A stretch of 64,000 bases of DNA, taken from positions 22,697,001 to 22,761,000 of the forward strand of contig JAUMIR010000003.1 of assembly GCA_030847615.1 (NCBI GenBank), read 5' to 3'. The DNA is from Gambelia wislizenii (taxonomy: Eukaryota > Chordata > Lepidosauria > Squamata > Crotaphytidae). The position numbers and the translations under genes were made by a program. Within the stretch, counting starts at the first letter, position 1; the number at the start of each line of letters is the position of its first letter. This document shows positions 44,465 through 55,405 of this stretch, piece by piece. A model generated the notes under the pieces. That model worked only from the letters and a program-made list of their open reading frames with translations, did no database searches and was not told the origin of the DNA.

Positions 44465-44832
44465 TATAGAATCTGAGAATACATTTTGTCCCAATGTGAT
44501 CTGACCGAGATTTGCAGTTTCAGAAGGAGTGGGGCTGGATTCTTGTCTGGGTTCAGTTTCCATTTGTTTTTTCCTCATATAACTCATTACCTCCTCCAGG
44601 CATTCAATCAGAGAAGACACACTATCCTTAGCTGAAGCTGTTTTTGAAGGCATGGAGAAGTGTATTTGGGTGCCATAGGCATACTAATAGCATCCTGCTC
44701 CATGCCTCTGGTTAATATCTCCCAGTGGTTTCATGCAGATGTTAAACAGCATTGGGGACAGAATGGCACCTTGTGGTTGCTGGAAGTGAAGAAGCATCAA
44801 CACTTGTTTAGGGTAGTTGAGGACAGAGGAAA
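44465..44832 (-). mobile_element. L2 LINE RT fragment, first part
   Basis: Minus strand: the reading MEEVMSYMRKKQMETEP-like block (SLIECLEEVMSYMRKKQ) and GTTAAACAGCATTGGGGACA on the plus strand, which is the L2 block before the catalytic motif seen at 53.87 kb. It resumes at 45.29 kb after about 450 bases without similarity. Confidence 0.72.
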
Positions 44833-45284
44833 AGTCTAGAGTTGCATGCCTATCTTTTTGATTGAGCTCTGTGTTTCATTGATCTGTGTACTCAAAGCTT
44901 TTCCTTCCTACTTGCAGACAGAGATCACTTCCCCTCTTCTTCCAAGAAGTTTTAGTACTTTACAACTCTTTGTCCAAGAAGCCACAGACATGAGGCTGAT
45001 TTGGCCTCAAGATGCCAAATCAGCCTCTCATGAGAGTCAGTTTTTAGGGACTCTTGTACCCAGGTTAGATAACTCTCTTCTATTTTCCTATCTCAGATGT
45101 ATTCTCTGCCACAATAAATATAAGTTTTGCTTTTTAACCTTACTAGAGCACCCTGCATATTTCTATCTTGTTTTGTACCGCAAACTCACATTGCACTGGG
45201 GCTATCCTTTACTCTCCTTAATATAAACACCAATAATTTCCTACAGTGGTATGCTATATAACAGCTCCTTTTTTGAGGAGTAGC
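44833..45284. other. Unassigned sequence splitting an L2 copy
   Basis: About 450 bases between two collinear L2 segments. The 126-codon plus frame (44846-45226) has no motif I recognise. It may be an inserted repeat of unknown type. Confidence 0.45.
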
Positions 45285-45672
45285 TATTCCCAAGCACCAA
45301 AATATGGAACCTACCTGAGAAAGAGGACCAGAACCACTAAAGCAGTGCCCTTGATTCCCAACCCACTCAGGTGTTCCAGAAGGATATCATGATCATTGGT
45401 ATTGAATTCCACTGACAGGTCCGAAAGCACCAACAGGGACACACTCCCCCTGTCAGTGCTCAGGTGAACATCATCCACTAAGGTCACTATAGCAGTCTCA
45501 ACTCTGTCCTGCTCTGAAGCCGGTTTGAAATGGGTCTAGAAAACCTGTATCATCCATGACTTCCTGGAGCTGGAAGGCAACTGCCCTCTCAATCACCTTG
45601 CCCCCCAAAAGGAAGACTAGATACTGGTCTGTAGTTGTTCAAGTCCAGAGGGTTCTTAGAAGGGAGGGTGTG
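45285..45672 (-). mobile_element. L2 LINE RT fragment, second part
   Basis: Plus-strand blocks GGTCCGAAAGCACCAACAGG, CATCATCCACTAAGGTCACT, GAAGCCGGTTTGAAATGGGT and GGCAACTGCCCTCTCAATCA match the complement of the L2 RT N-terminal region at 54.08-54.27 kb. Heavily mutated. Confidence 0.75.
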
Positions 45673-46410
45673 AGAAACAAGAAGAAACTGGAGATTTTTG
45701 TGTGGTTTCAAGCGGCTTCTTCTGTTTGCTTATGTGGGGATGAGCAACTGGATTCTGCTTTCTTAACTTGGCAATCCTGTTGGAGGAGGCACAGAAGGAC
45801 ATGTGCTGCCCTCCCTCCTGCTATGCCTTACTGTACCTGCTAAAGAAGACACAGCAGATGTTCTGGATCTTTCTCTCCTGGGAAGCCTGTAGGAGAAGAC
45901 ATAGCAGAGGAGCAGTGATTACCAGTTGCTTTCTGGTGATGTGCTCCTTTGAAAAGAAATTGTTCTCTCATCCCAGCTCAAGCCACCTCATCCCAGCCAA
46001 GCGCTCTTGGGATCAGCAGTTCCCACCTCTTCTGGCCCTTCTGGATATCATTCTGGATGTCATCATCACATCTAGTATGGAATAGGTGAGCTCTTATGTT
46101 TTCTGCTTTAAGCCTCTTTAACATTAGTGGTGGATTGAGTAAAATTGCTTTCTTTTGTGACTACTTCACTTCCATTCGAACACATCACTCTAGTTTTCAA
46201 TGTATTTGGAAAAGTGCATTCCAAAATTTCCACATTTCCATGAACAAGAAGGGGAAAAGCCTTGCAGCTCAACACATAATTTGGATAGGGAACGAATGCT
46301 GTGGGATTAAGATTTCCATACCCCTACCTGGGTTTGGTGTGGTAGTGGTGATTGCGATTCAAGTCTTATTTGGAGTCCAATGGTACTAGAGACAAGAGAC
46401 AAAGCTATGG
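45673..46410. other. Unassigned interval
   Basis: No gene recognised. CTGTTGGAGGAGGCACAGAA near 45778 and CTGTAGGAGAAGACATAGCA near 45887 look like two imperfect copies of a short unit. Confidence 0.45.
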
Positions 46411-46430
46411 AATAGAATCATAGAATCATA
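46411..46430 (-). mobile_element. CR1 3' tail, split from its body
   Basis: Tail units of CR1 (complement of ATTCTATG repeats), separated from the CR1 body at 47038 by the family Q element. Confidence 0.85.
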
Positions 46431-47037
46431 GGACTTTACTAGACTAGCATCTAAAAATGCTGTAATTCTGCAAATGAGAAAAGTGGAAATCATGGTAGCA
46501 TTATTATACTTATCTCACGTCGCTATAATAGCATGAAAGAACCACCACAGAATTATCACATGACCACCACTAGCACTTTAAGAATGGGACTTTACTTCCA
46601 TGATTTAGCATTGGTGAGATTTTGGCGTTTCTCATAAGAAGATGTGAGCACACTTAAAAACACCAAAACTTCCTTAATTTGCAAAATAATTGAACACACA
46701 AACATTTAAAATGTACAGAGAAACTGGGACAGTTCATAAAAAGAGTGTCCTGTGGATCGTTTCCACATTCTCACACAGAGGTTTTCTCCTTGGGAATGGG
46801 AAGAGGGGGAAAGAGAACCACCCATTCATGATGTAATTTCATGATTACAGCAGGACGTATTTCTCAGACTCTTCAATACTGTGAAAAAAACAATATTGAG
46901 AGTTATTGATGGCTTGCCCCATCAATTAAAAACACCTTATTCACAGCTGGAGCACAGTTTGACCACATGAGGATGACAATGTTTTGTGCTACTGTGATGT
47001 CATGATCGTGCAATTTTTGCCGTGTCTGATAAAATCC
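46431..47037. mobile_element. Hairpin-ended DNA element, family Q, copy in a CR1 tail
   Basis: Left terminus GGACTTTACTAGACTAGC, right terminus the complement of GGATTTTATCAGACACGGC. ATA lies directly outside both ends (46428-46430 and 47038-47040), a candidate 3-bp duplication inside the CR1 tail. The interior is recognisably related to the 24.2 kb copy (TTTACTTCCATGATTTAGCA, GTGTCCTGTGGATCG) but much diverged. Confidence 0.75.
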
Positions 47038-47812
47038 ATAGAATCATAGAGTTGGAAGAGACCACAAAAACCATCTTGTCCAACCCCCTTCCATGCAGGA
47101 ATACACAACCAAAGCATTCCTGAGAGATGGCCATCCAACCACTGTTTAAAAATCCCAAAAGGAGACTCCACCACACTCCAAGGCAGTACATTCCATTGCC
47201 CAACAGCTCTTATCATCAGGAACTTCTTCCTAATGTTTAGGTGGAATCTCTTTTCCTGTCGTTTGAGTCCATTACTCCGTGTCCTAGTCTCTGGGGCAGC
47301 AGAAAACAAGCTTGCTCCATCCTCAATATGACATCCTTTCAAATATTTAAACATGGCTATCATATCCTCTCTCAACCTTCTCTTCTCCAGACTAAACATG
47401 TCCAGTTCCCTAAGCTTCTCCTCATAGGGCATGGCTTCCAGACCTCCCACCATCCTGGTCACCCTCCTCTGGACACGTTCCAGCTTCATAATATCCTTCC
47501 TGAATTTTGGTGCCCAGAACTGGACACAGTGAGGTCTGACCAAAGCAGAATACAGTGGCACTATTACTTCTCTTGCTCTAGACACTATACTCCTATTAAT
47601 GCCACCTAGAATCGCATTGGCTTTTTTAGCTGCTGCATCACACTGCTGACTCATGTTCAGCTTGTGGTCCACTAAGACTTCTAGATCCTTTTCGCATGTA
47701 CTGCCCTCAAGCCATGTGTTACCCATCCTATATCTGTGCATTTCATTTTTACTTCCCAAGTGTAGTATCCTACATTTCTCCCTGTTGAAATTCATTTTAT
47801 CATGGCCTTTTG
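47038..47812 (-). mobile_element. CR1 LINE fragment, older subfamily
   Basis: Minus-strand CR1 3' part, 5'-truncated near 47812, whose 3' tail is now at 46411-46430. More diverged from the two young copies (for example MVGGLEAMPYEEKLRELDMF), suggesting an older subfamily. Confidence 0.88.
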
Positions 47813-47824
47813 ATAATCTTCCCA

Positions 47825-47918
47825 TGGGCAACTGACAGTCTGCTGTGTGAACAGAATGTTGGACTAGGTAGGACCATGGTCTGATCCAGCACAATTCTTC
47901 TGAGCGTAACTTTTTGAG
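47825..47918 (+). mobile_element. CR1/L3-type 3' end fragment
   Basis: ACAGAATGTTGGACTAGGTA, then GGACCATGGTCTGATCCAGC, typical of the 3' end of an older CR1/L3-like element. Confidence 0.6.
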
Positions 47919-48152
47919 AGCTACCATTGTAAATTGACCCTAGAAAGAGGGTTAGAGAGAGACCTTTCTCAAAGAATGAAGACTTCTCATGTGCTTAGCA
48001 ATGTCTGACAAAATTACAGGTTTGTCAAGAGTCATAAAATGTCAACCACTGTTTTATGCTGCCAAGAAGTGATCTTCTGTAAACAGAACTTACAGGACAG
48101 CATGGAGAAGTACTGCTTCTTACCTATCATATTTCTAGTCTATGGATAAGAA

Positions 48153-48478
48153 CCATTATCTGGAGCAACAGAAAACAAGCTTGCTCCATCCTCAGTATGA
48201 CATCCTTTCAAATATTTAAACATGACTATCATGTCACTTCTTAACCTTCTCTTCTCCAGGCTAACCATACCCAGCTCCTTATGCCCCTTTTCATAGGGCA
48301 TGGCTTCCAGACCTCCCACCATTTTAGATGCCCTCTTCTAGATACATTCCAGCTTGTCAATATGTTTCTTGAACTGTGGTGTCCAGAAATGGACACAGTA
48401 TTCCAGGTAGGTCTGGCCAAAGCAGAATAGAGTGCCCCTGTTACTTCCCTTGATCTAGACACTATACTTCTATTGAAT
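48153..48478 (-). mobile_element. CR1 LINE internal fragment
   Basis: Minus strand, lacks the 3' tail. Plus-strand blocks AACAGAAAACAAGCTTGCTC, CCATCCTCAGTATGACATCC and CCTGATCTAGACACTATAC-like sequence follow the order of the CR1 at 47 kb. Frameshifts split the ORFs. Confidence 0.85.
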
Positions 48479-50354
48479 AGAAAAGAAAAAATCTTTTGTT
48501 TGGTTTATCATAGCATGATTGTTTTTATCTGAAGAGGGTTTTTTTTTTTCATACTGGACCTCTGGATTCTGGAACAAGGGGACAAAGAAATTGTTGCTGT
48601 CGTGATCAGGCTTTGACCAAGCTAGAGAAGAAATAGACAAGTAAGGAGAAGCAGGAAGGTTGGATACTTTCAATAGCTCCATATCAGTCCAGAGTGTACT
48701 TTGATAAGTTCTTAAGATTATGTTAGTTGCCTCAAGACAATGGGTTGTGATTTCTGGGCAGCATACAAAAGTGGTGTAAAGCAATTTTCCCCCTCACTTG
48801 CCATCTCCCAATATAGAAGTGAATTTTAGTTAGGACGGGAAAAGAGATCAATCAGAAGAAGGCAGGAAAATTGAGGTATGTTAGTGGAGCAAAAGCAATT
48901 GCACTCTCTTTTCTCATTTTAATTTTACTTACTGCTCTGTCTTGCTTTTTTTTTTTTGCTACTAGATTTTTTTTATTTGTTCTGGAGTCTTTGGGGCTTA
49001 CTTTGCTTTTTAACCTTCTCTGTTACTGAAGTTACTGAATCTCATTCTTATTTCAGATTTTTCACATAGCGTACAAGAGGTTTCTCTTGTTGCTTCATGT
49101 TTGCTGAAACCTCCCCCCCCCACCTGCATTATATAGGGAGGCAGAAAAGCATAGTTTTAAATTAATTTAATTTTGCTTGCACTAATTTTAGAATGAGTTC
49201 GCTATGCCAGTGCTGAGTTGTCCTCAGATTCTTTTTTTTGCACAGCATAGTTCAATCTTGTTTGCTTCTAGCATAAGAGTCTGTTTTTCCCTTTCCAGAA
49301 CCTTTCCTTGTGATTTTTACAAAGAGGTAGCTTTTTCCTGGGCTAGATTTACAGCTTTTGAACAATTGAGAATACTGATATCCTAGATTTCTTTCTTTTT
49401 CCTCTTTCTTTCTTATGATCTCCTGGTGAGACTCAGACTTCACTACATTATTTTGGACACAATTCTACCAAACACTAGCAGAATGGAAAACTTTACTTGC
49501 AAAACGAGGTCTAGGATGCCTCACTGTTTGAATGACAAAAAAAAAAAAGTCAAAATTGTTCATGCCATAGTAAGCTGACTAAGTGGTTTGACCCAATAGG
49601 ATCCTGGCCTTTTAATTTTTCTTCTGTTTCTCCTTGAAGTTAGCTTTCCATCTAAATTTCCTTGACTCTAGACATATTGCCCCCTGGATCAATCTTCTTT
49701 GACTTTCACCTGATCCTACCCCACCACAATTGTGTTTTCTGCAAACCAGGAGCAAACTGGGTTTGCTCGCTTTACCTTCTACACCTCTGGAACCATTATA
49801 GAATAAAAGTGTCCATTTACAGTAATGTGTTATTGCACTCAGTGACTGCCCACCTCCTCCTCCCAGACATCATCCCTGCCCCTTTCCACCCAGGCCTTCC
49901 CTTATCCCTCTTGTCCCTTAGTTCCATGAGCCACCATGCAGATGCAAAGCCTGGATGGAGAGGCTTGCCTTGGGGAGCTGCTTGTTGTTCTTTTCTGTGT
50001 CTGTGTGGATGTGAGAGAGGGAATGGGGGTGGGGGGGGAACACTCAGATGATGGGGCAGGGAGACACTGAGATGATGGGGTGGTGGGGAACTAATCCATT
50101 GCTAAAACAGGACAGTGTTATGGTGCGATAAGGCTCTGAGTCTTCAGAAACTCCTCCTTGGAATAAGTTGCTACACATTTTTTCCCCTCACTGTTTATAC
50201 CACAAACTATTGCATTAATGTGAACACAGTCATTTTTAACAGAAGAACTGGTGGAAAGTTAAAAGCAAGTGTGTTATGAAGGTCTGACTATGGCTAATTT
50301 GCTTGTTGCAAGTGTTCTATGTATGAGTCAGCCTCACCTGATGCTCAATCCAAG
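48479..50354. other. Long unassigned interval
   Basis: No gene recognised. T-rich runs at about 48540-48552 and 48948-48960. The frame at 49662-50051 is not convincing: low-complexity Gly end and no domain. Confidence 0.5.
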
Positions 50355-50729
50355 TTCATAGAATCATAGAATCATAGAGCTGGAAGAGACCACAAGGGCC
50401 ATCCAGTCCAACCCCCTGAAGAAATGCAGAAATACACTATCAAATCATTCTCAACAGATAGCCATCCAGCCTCTGTTTAAAAACTCCCAAAGAAGGAGGC
50501 TCCACCACATTCCGAGGCATTGCATTCCACTGCTGAAGAGCTCTTAGTGTCAGGAAGTTCTTCCTAATGTTTAGGTGGAATCTCTTTTCCTATAGTTTGA
50601 CCCCATTGCTCTGTGTCCTAGTCTCTGGAGCAGCAGAAAACAAGCTTGCTCCATCCTCAGTATGACATCCCTTCAAATATTTAAACATGGCTATCATGTC
50701 CCCTCTCAACCTCCTCTTCTCCAGACTAA
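50355..50729 (-). mobile_element. CR1 LINE, 3' half, split by a MITE
   Basis: Begins with the CR1 tail (complement of ATTCTATG units at 50356-50380) and runs through GGCCATCCAGTCCAACCCCC to CTTCTCCAGACTAA at 50729, where a palindromic element starts. It continues at 51084. Confidence 0.9.
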
Positions 50730-51080
50730 GGAGATTTTCAGATGCCTCTTTCAGCCTCTTGCCACGCAAGCAGCCTCTGGAGCAGTAACGAGGCTGCTGC
50801 GCGGCAAGGTGTCCATTTTGGACAAAGCCGTTTCTCTCTCGGCGGCGTCCGTGACTGTTGCGGCTAGCATTGGAGGTGGCCGTGCTGTTTTTCACTCATG
50901 GAAGTTGTCTGTGAGTAAAAAACAGTGCGGCCGCCTCCAATGCTAGCCACAACAGTCACGGACGATGCCAAGAGAGAAACGGTGTTGTCCAAAATGGACC
51001 CCTTGCCGTGCAGCAGCCTCGTTACTGCTCCGGAGGCTGCTTGCATGGCAAGAGGCTGAAAGATGTGTCTGAAAATCTCC
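50730..51080. mobile_element. Palindromic MITE, family P, copy 2 (in CR1)
   Basis: A 351-bp near-perfect palindrome. The left terminus GGAGATTTTCAGATGC and the complement of the right terminus GGAGATTTTCAGACAC match. Arms of about 165 bases pair with few mismatches, and the centre is GGAAGTTGTCTGTGAG. TAA sits on both sides (50727-50729, 51081-51083), and removing the element plus one TAA restores the CR1 sequence CAGACTAAACATGG. No protein is encoded; the two similar frames on opposite strands are palindrome shadows. 3-bp TAA duplications and short GG-starting termini suggest a PIF/Harbinger-type element. Confidence 0.9.
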
Positions 51081-51357
51081 TAAACATGGCCAGTTCCCTA
51101 AGCCGCTCCTCATAGGGCATGGCCTCCTGAGCTCCCATTATCCTGGTCGCCCTCCTCTGGACACATTCTAGCTTCTCAATATCCTTCCTGAATTGTGTGC
51201 CCAGAACTGGACACAGTATTCCAGGTGAGGTCTGACCAAAGCAGAACAGAGTGACACTATTACTCCCCTTGATGTAGACATTATACTCCTATTAATGCAG
51301 CCTAGAATCACATTGGCTTTTTTAGCTGCAGCATTACACTGCTGACTCATGTTCAGT
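51081..51357 (-). mobile_element. CR1 LINE, second half after the MITE
   Basis: Resumes with TAAACATGGCCAGTTCCCTA and runs to about 51357 (CTGACTCATGTTCAG). Collinear with the segment before 50730. Confidence 0.9.
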
Positions 51358-51570
51358 TGTAACACATTGTCCTTTCATTAAATGTTTGTACTGTATTTTT
51401 TTCCTGAAATTTATTTTTTATATATTGTACTTTCATCTTATATTTCTTACCCCCTGTCTATCTGTTGTTATTTCAATAAACACTTCCAATTTATTGTGCA
51501 TGAATAGCCTTGGGTCTTTTCTGGTTATGCAGTCTCATCCACTAGAGCAAATAAAGAACCTAATTTCCAG

Positions 51571-51600
51571 TGATGGTGATGGTGATGATGATGATGATGG
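51571..51600. repeat. (GATGAT)n microsatellite
   Basis: Short GATGGT/GATGAT run. Confidence 0.85.
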
Positions 51601-51737
51601 CAGCCTAAGACTGGCTAAGAGTCCACCACCCCTACAGTACTCCCATTGTTGATCCAAGTTTGCACGGAGCACTAAAGCAGAGATAGTATGAGGCATTTCT
51701 CAGTCTACAGACTCAATCTCTTCTTCCAAACTAAGGG

Positions 51738-51874
51738 ATCCAAGAATCAGAGAATCTTAGAGTTGAAAAGGGCTGCAAGCACCATCTGGTCCAACCTCCT
51801 GCCACGCAGGAATACACAATTAAAGCATTCCTGAAAGTTTCCCATCCAACCTCTGTTTAAAGACCTCCAAAGAA
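51738..51874 (-). mobile_element. CR1 LINE, 3' part, split by a SINE
   Basis: CR1 3' region (AATCAGAGAATCTTAGAGTT, CATCTGGTCCAACCTCCTGC, AACCTCTGTTTAAAGACCTC) ending with CCAAAGAA at 51874, where a SINE begins. It resumes at 52206. Confidence 0.85.
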
Positions 51875-52196
51875 TTATTTTTTAATTTTTTTTAATTTAT
51901 TATTGTTATTTAGGTGTTTATGCCCCGCTCTTCAGCCACAAAGGCTATCAGAGCGGCTTACAAAGTAATAAGCAATAGCAATTTACACATCTACACTGCA
52001 TTGAGCAGTTTCCAATGTGTGTTAGCTAATTGCCCCCACAAGCCGGGTACTCATTTTACTGACATATGAAAGGATGGAAGGCTGAGTGAACCTTGGAGCC
52101 AGCTGGAATTGAACTTGCAATGTGGTGACTTGCAGTACTGGCATTTAACCACTGCGCCACCAGGGCTCCCTTAAAAGAAGTTTTTTTTAAAAAAAA
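51875..52196 (-). mobile_element. tRNA-derived SINE with L2-like 3' tail
   Basis: On the minus strand the head reads GGAGCCCTGGTGGCGCAGTG then GTTAAATGCC (box A-like) and AAGTTCAATTCCAGC (box B-like), followed by TAAAATGAGTACCCGGCTTG. The 3' part, TTTGTAAGCCGCTCTGATAG and GAGCGGGGCATAAA, resembles L2 3' ends. CAAAGAA flanks it on both sides (51868-51874 and 52199-52205), a 7-base (imperfectly 9-base) target-site duplication. The second copy is at 62.82 kb. Confidence 0.85.
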
Positions 52197-52205
52197 ATCA
52201 AAGAA

Positions 52206-52345
52206 GGTGAGTTTGTCACCCTCTGAGGCAGACTGTTCCACTGTTGAATGCTTCTTACATTAAAGTTCTTCCTAATATTTACAGTAGGCAGAATCTCTTC
52301 ACTTTTAATGTGAATCCTGCGGTTCGTGTTCTTACTGCAGTGCTC
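52206..52345 (-). mobile_element. CR1 LINE, second part after the SINE
   Basis: GGTGAGTTTGTCACCCTCTG, GGCAGACTGTTCCACTGTTG and TTCTTCCTAATATTTACAG follow CR1 order. Similarity fades near 52345. Confidence 0.75.
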
Positions 52346-52713
52346 TATTTTTCAGGTGAACTTCTTATGTTTGAACAGCCATAAGGACTATCTTCTGGGT
52401 GAAGGCATCTTCAGTTTGAGAGTCAGTCTAATCTGACTCCAGTTGAAAGATTAAAAAAAAACTATAAGAAAGGAGAGCAGGGACCTTGATATTGCCTACC
52501 AACAGTTAACAAAAGATCAGCAGACTGAGCAGGCATGTAGGACACCTGCTCACCATCTTCCCCACCATTATTATGAGCAACTGAAGGCAAAAACACTTCC
52601 GTGTTCTGTTCAGAGATAGGAGTTAGGGCATCATACCTATTTCATTAGAATGAGCACCTTTGTACTTCCATTTAAATTATTGTATAATTGGGTGGAATCA
52701 GGAAGACCCTCTG
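52346..52713. other. Unassigned interval
   Basis: No gene recognised. Confidence 0.45.
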
Positions 52714-52719
52714 TAATAA

Positions 52720-52750
<31 letters not shown>

Positions 52751-55405
52751 TATTTATTTATACCCCGCCCCTCTGCTAAAAACAATCGGGGTGGCTTCCA
52801 ACAATTAAAACATTATAATAAAGACTAAAAACACCACCCACCCCCACCCACCCCCATAAAAAGACATTAAACACTATAAAATTAAAACCTTCTAATTAAA
52901 AACACATTAAAACAAATATATACATAATTTTAAAAAGCCAGGAGACTGAGCTCCTGAGGCTGGGATCTAATCTGGAAAGGCCTGGTGAAAGAGATCCATC
53001 TTTAGTGCTTTTTTAAAGCTACTCAAGCTTGTCAACTGACGGATCTCATTCGGCAGGCCATTCCATAATTTGGGGGCGATTACCAAAAAGGCCCTCTGGG
53101 AGGTTGCAGACGGCCTAGATTTTTGTGGCTGAAGCAGATTCCCCCCAGAGGACCGGAGTGCGCGGGGAGGATTGTATGGGAGGAGGCGGTTCCAGAGATA
53201 AGTTGGACCCAAGCCATTTAGGGCTTTAAAAGTAATAACCAACACCTTATACTGGGCCGGGAAACTGATAGGCAGCCAGTGGAGAGATTTTAATACTGGA
53301 GTTATATGATCTCTCCCAGATGTTCCTGAGACCACTCTGGCTGCCATATTTTGTACCAACTGAAGTTTCCGGACCAAGCACGAGGGTAGCCCCATGTAGA
53401 GCGCATTGCAGAAATCTAGACGAGAGGTTACCAGCGCATGCACCACAGTCTCGAGGTCCCTTACTTCCAGGAAAGGGCTCAGCTGGCGTATCAGCTGAAG
53501 CTGATAACAAGCGCTCCTGACCGTCGCATTCACTTGACTCGTCATCTGAAGCGATGAATCAAGGAGCACCCCCAGACTGCGAACACAGTCCTTAATGGAG
53601 AGCGTGACCCCATCCAGGACTGGCGGTTGCAACCCAACTCCTGGTTTCAGGGCCGCTACTTTGAGCACCTCCATTTTGTCCGGATTTAATCTCAGTCTGT
53701 TTTTCCTCATCCAGCCCATTACTGCTTTAAGACAGTCATTAAGAGGAGAGATGTCATTGGAATTCGAGGTCGATGATCGGGACAAGGAGAAACAGATCTG
53801 GGTGTCATCAGCGTACTGATAACACCCAGCCCCATAACCCCGAATAATCTCACCCAGCGGTTTCATATAAATGTTAAACAGCATTGGGGACAGGATGGCA
53901 CCCTGCAGAACACCACAAGTAAGCCCCTTCTGCTGGAGCAGCTGTCCCCAAGCCACACCCTCTGGGACCTGCCCGAGAGGAAGGACCGGAACCACTGGAG
54001 CGCAGTGCCTCCGATTCCTAACCCCCTCAGGCGATCCAGGAGAATGCCATGATCTATTGTATCGAAAGCCACTGCGAGGTCCAGAAGCACCAACAAGGAC
54101 ACATTACCCCTGTTGATGCTTAGACGCAGATCATCTGTCAAGGCAACCATGGCAGTCTCAACTCCAAATCCCTTCCTGAAGCCAGTTTGAAATGGGTCTA
54201 GATAATCAGTTTCATCCAGGACCACTTGGAGTTGAAGAGCAACTGCCCTCTCGATCACTTTGCTCAAGAATGGTAACATAGAAACCGGCCTATAGTTGTT
54301 CATGTCCAGGGGGTCTAGGGAAGGTTTTTTCAGGAGCGGCCTAACTGCCGCTTCCTTTAAACAGGATGGAACACACCCTTCCCTGAGGGATGCATTGATG
54401 ATGTCCTTAAGGAACACCATCAAGGTACCCCCCCCCAGATGGCCAGCCTTGAAGGGCAAGGATCAAGAGGGCAGGTCGTCTTCCTCACTCTACCAAGTAG
54501 CTTGTCCACATCCTCGGTACTCACAGATTGAAACTGATTCAGTAAACTTACATCAGTGGAGTTGCTGGACACCTCGTCAATTGTTTCTGTCAAATTGCTG
54601 GCATCTAAGTCGGCTCTTATCCGAGAGATTTTATCTGCAAAGTAGTTGTTAAATGCATCACAGCAGGCCGTTGTTGGGTTAAGCAATGGGTTCTGCGCAG
54701 GTATAACCTGCGTCATTTCTCTTACCACCCTAAACAGCTCTGCTGGACGGGACTCTGCAGACGCAATATGTGCAGAGGAGAAGGATCTCTGCGCTGTACG
54801 TATTGCTTCTCAATAGGACCGAAGAAAATTCCTATGTCGAGTCCTGTCGGATAAGAGTCAAGTTTTCCGCCAGTTGCGCTCTAGTCATTGTCCAACCCGC
54901 TTCATTTTCTTAAGCTCTGAAGTATACCATGGTTTATGGTTAGAAGCGGGTTGGAAAGGACGCTTGGGAGCGATCGTGTCAATAGCCTTGGTAAGATCGG
55001 TGTTCCAAGTATTAACCAAAGCTTCGACAGGGTCACCGACGTTACCAACCATTAAACCCTCCAAGGCTTTCTGGAATCCTATTGGTTCCATTAGCCTTCA
55101 GGGGTGGACCATTCTAATGGATCCACCACCCCCGGAGGAGCAGGAAGAGACTCTTAGTTCAGTCTTGACCAGGAAATGACCCGTCCATGACAATGCAGTG
55201 GTTTTAATAACCACCGCCCACGGATATTCCTGTTCCGCACTAAAGACCGCATCGAGAGTATGACCCACACAATGTGTGGGCCCAATGACCAATTGGGATA
55301 GGCCCATGTTTGTCATGGTTTCCATGAACTCCCGAGCCGCACCAGTCAGATTTGTCAAGCTGGTCTCGAGTGGAATGTTAAAGTCGCCCAGAACTAAAAG
55401 TCTGA
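52714..55405 (-). mobile_element. L2 LINE, long copy with endonuclease and RT parts
   Basis: The longest single element in the window (about 2.7 kb). On the minus strand it begins in the endonuclease domain near 55405, passes through RT, and ends in a 3' UTR and an AAT simple-repeat tail at 52714-52750. Its 3' end includes TATACCCCGCCCCTCTGC on the plus strand. It is 5'-truncated within the endonuclease. Confidence 0.92.
52967..55358 (-). pseudogene. L2 ORF2 (endonuclease end, RT), frameshifted
   Basis: Pieces in order on the minus strand: 55358-55098 gives the end of an AP-like endonuclease (GPTHCVGHTLDAVFS, then SWTGHFLV where the usual conserved Ser-Asp-His reads Thr-Gly-His); 55091-54885 and 54728-54420 give the linker; 54459-53863 gives RT (MNNYRPVSMLPFLSKVIERA, LLVLLDLAVAFDTIDHGILL); 53995-52967 gives the rest (YQYADDTQ with the catalytic pair intact, MGWMRKNRLRLNPDKMEVL, RLDFCNALYMGLP and PKLWNGLPNEIR). 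The RT is split by a frame change near 53935. Not functional, but the catalytic RT motif remains. Confidence 0.88.

Larger units (their letters stand above)
46989..47927 (-). pseudogene. CR1 ORF2 C-terminal fragment
   Basis: Open frame of about 312 codons on the minus strand, of which the CR1 part is about residues 40-295: [56 protein letters not shown] (LEY lost) and LDGHLSGML. The C-terminal extension into the family Q element and the N-terminal 35 residues are not CR1. The catalytic FADD is not included. Confidence 0.8.

Noticed and set aside
44846..45226. 126-codon plus frame as a gene
   Set aside because: Hydrophobic composition but no recognisable family, and it lies in a probable insert between L2 pieces.
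49662..50051. 129-codon plus frame
   Set aside because: No domain, low-complexity Gly end, no splice or start context.
53320..53520. Plus-strand frames across 53.3-55.2 kb
   Set aside because: Antisense shadows of the L2 ORF2.
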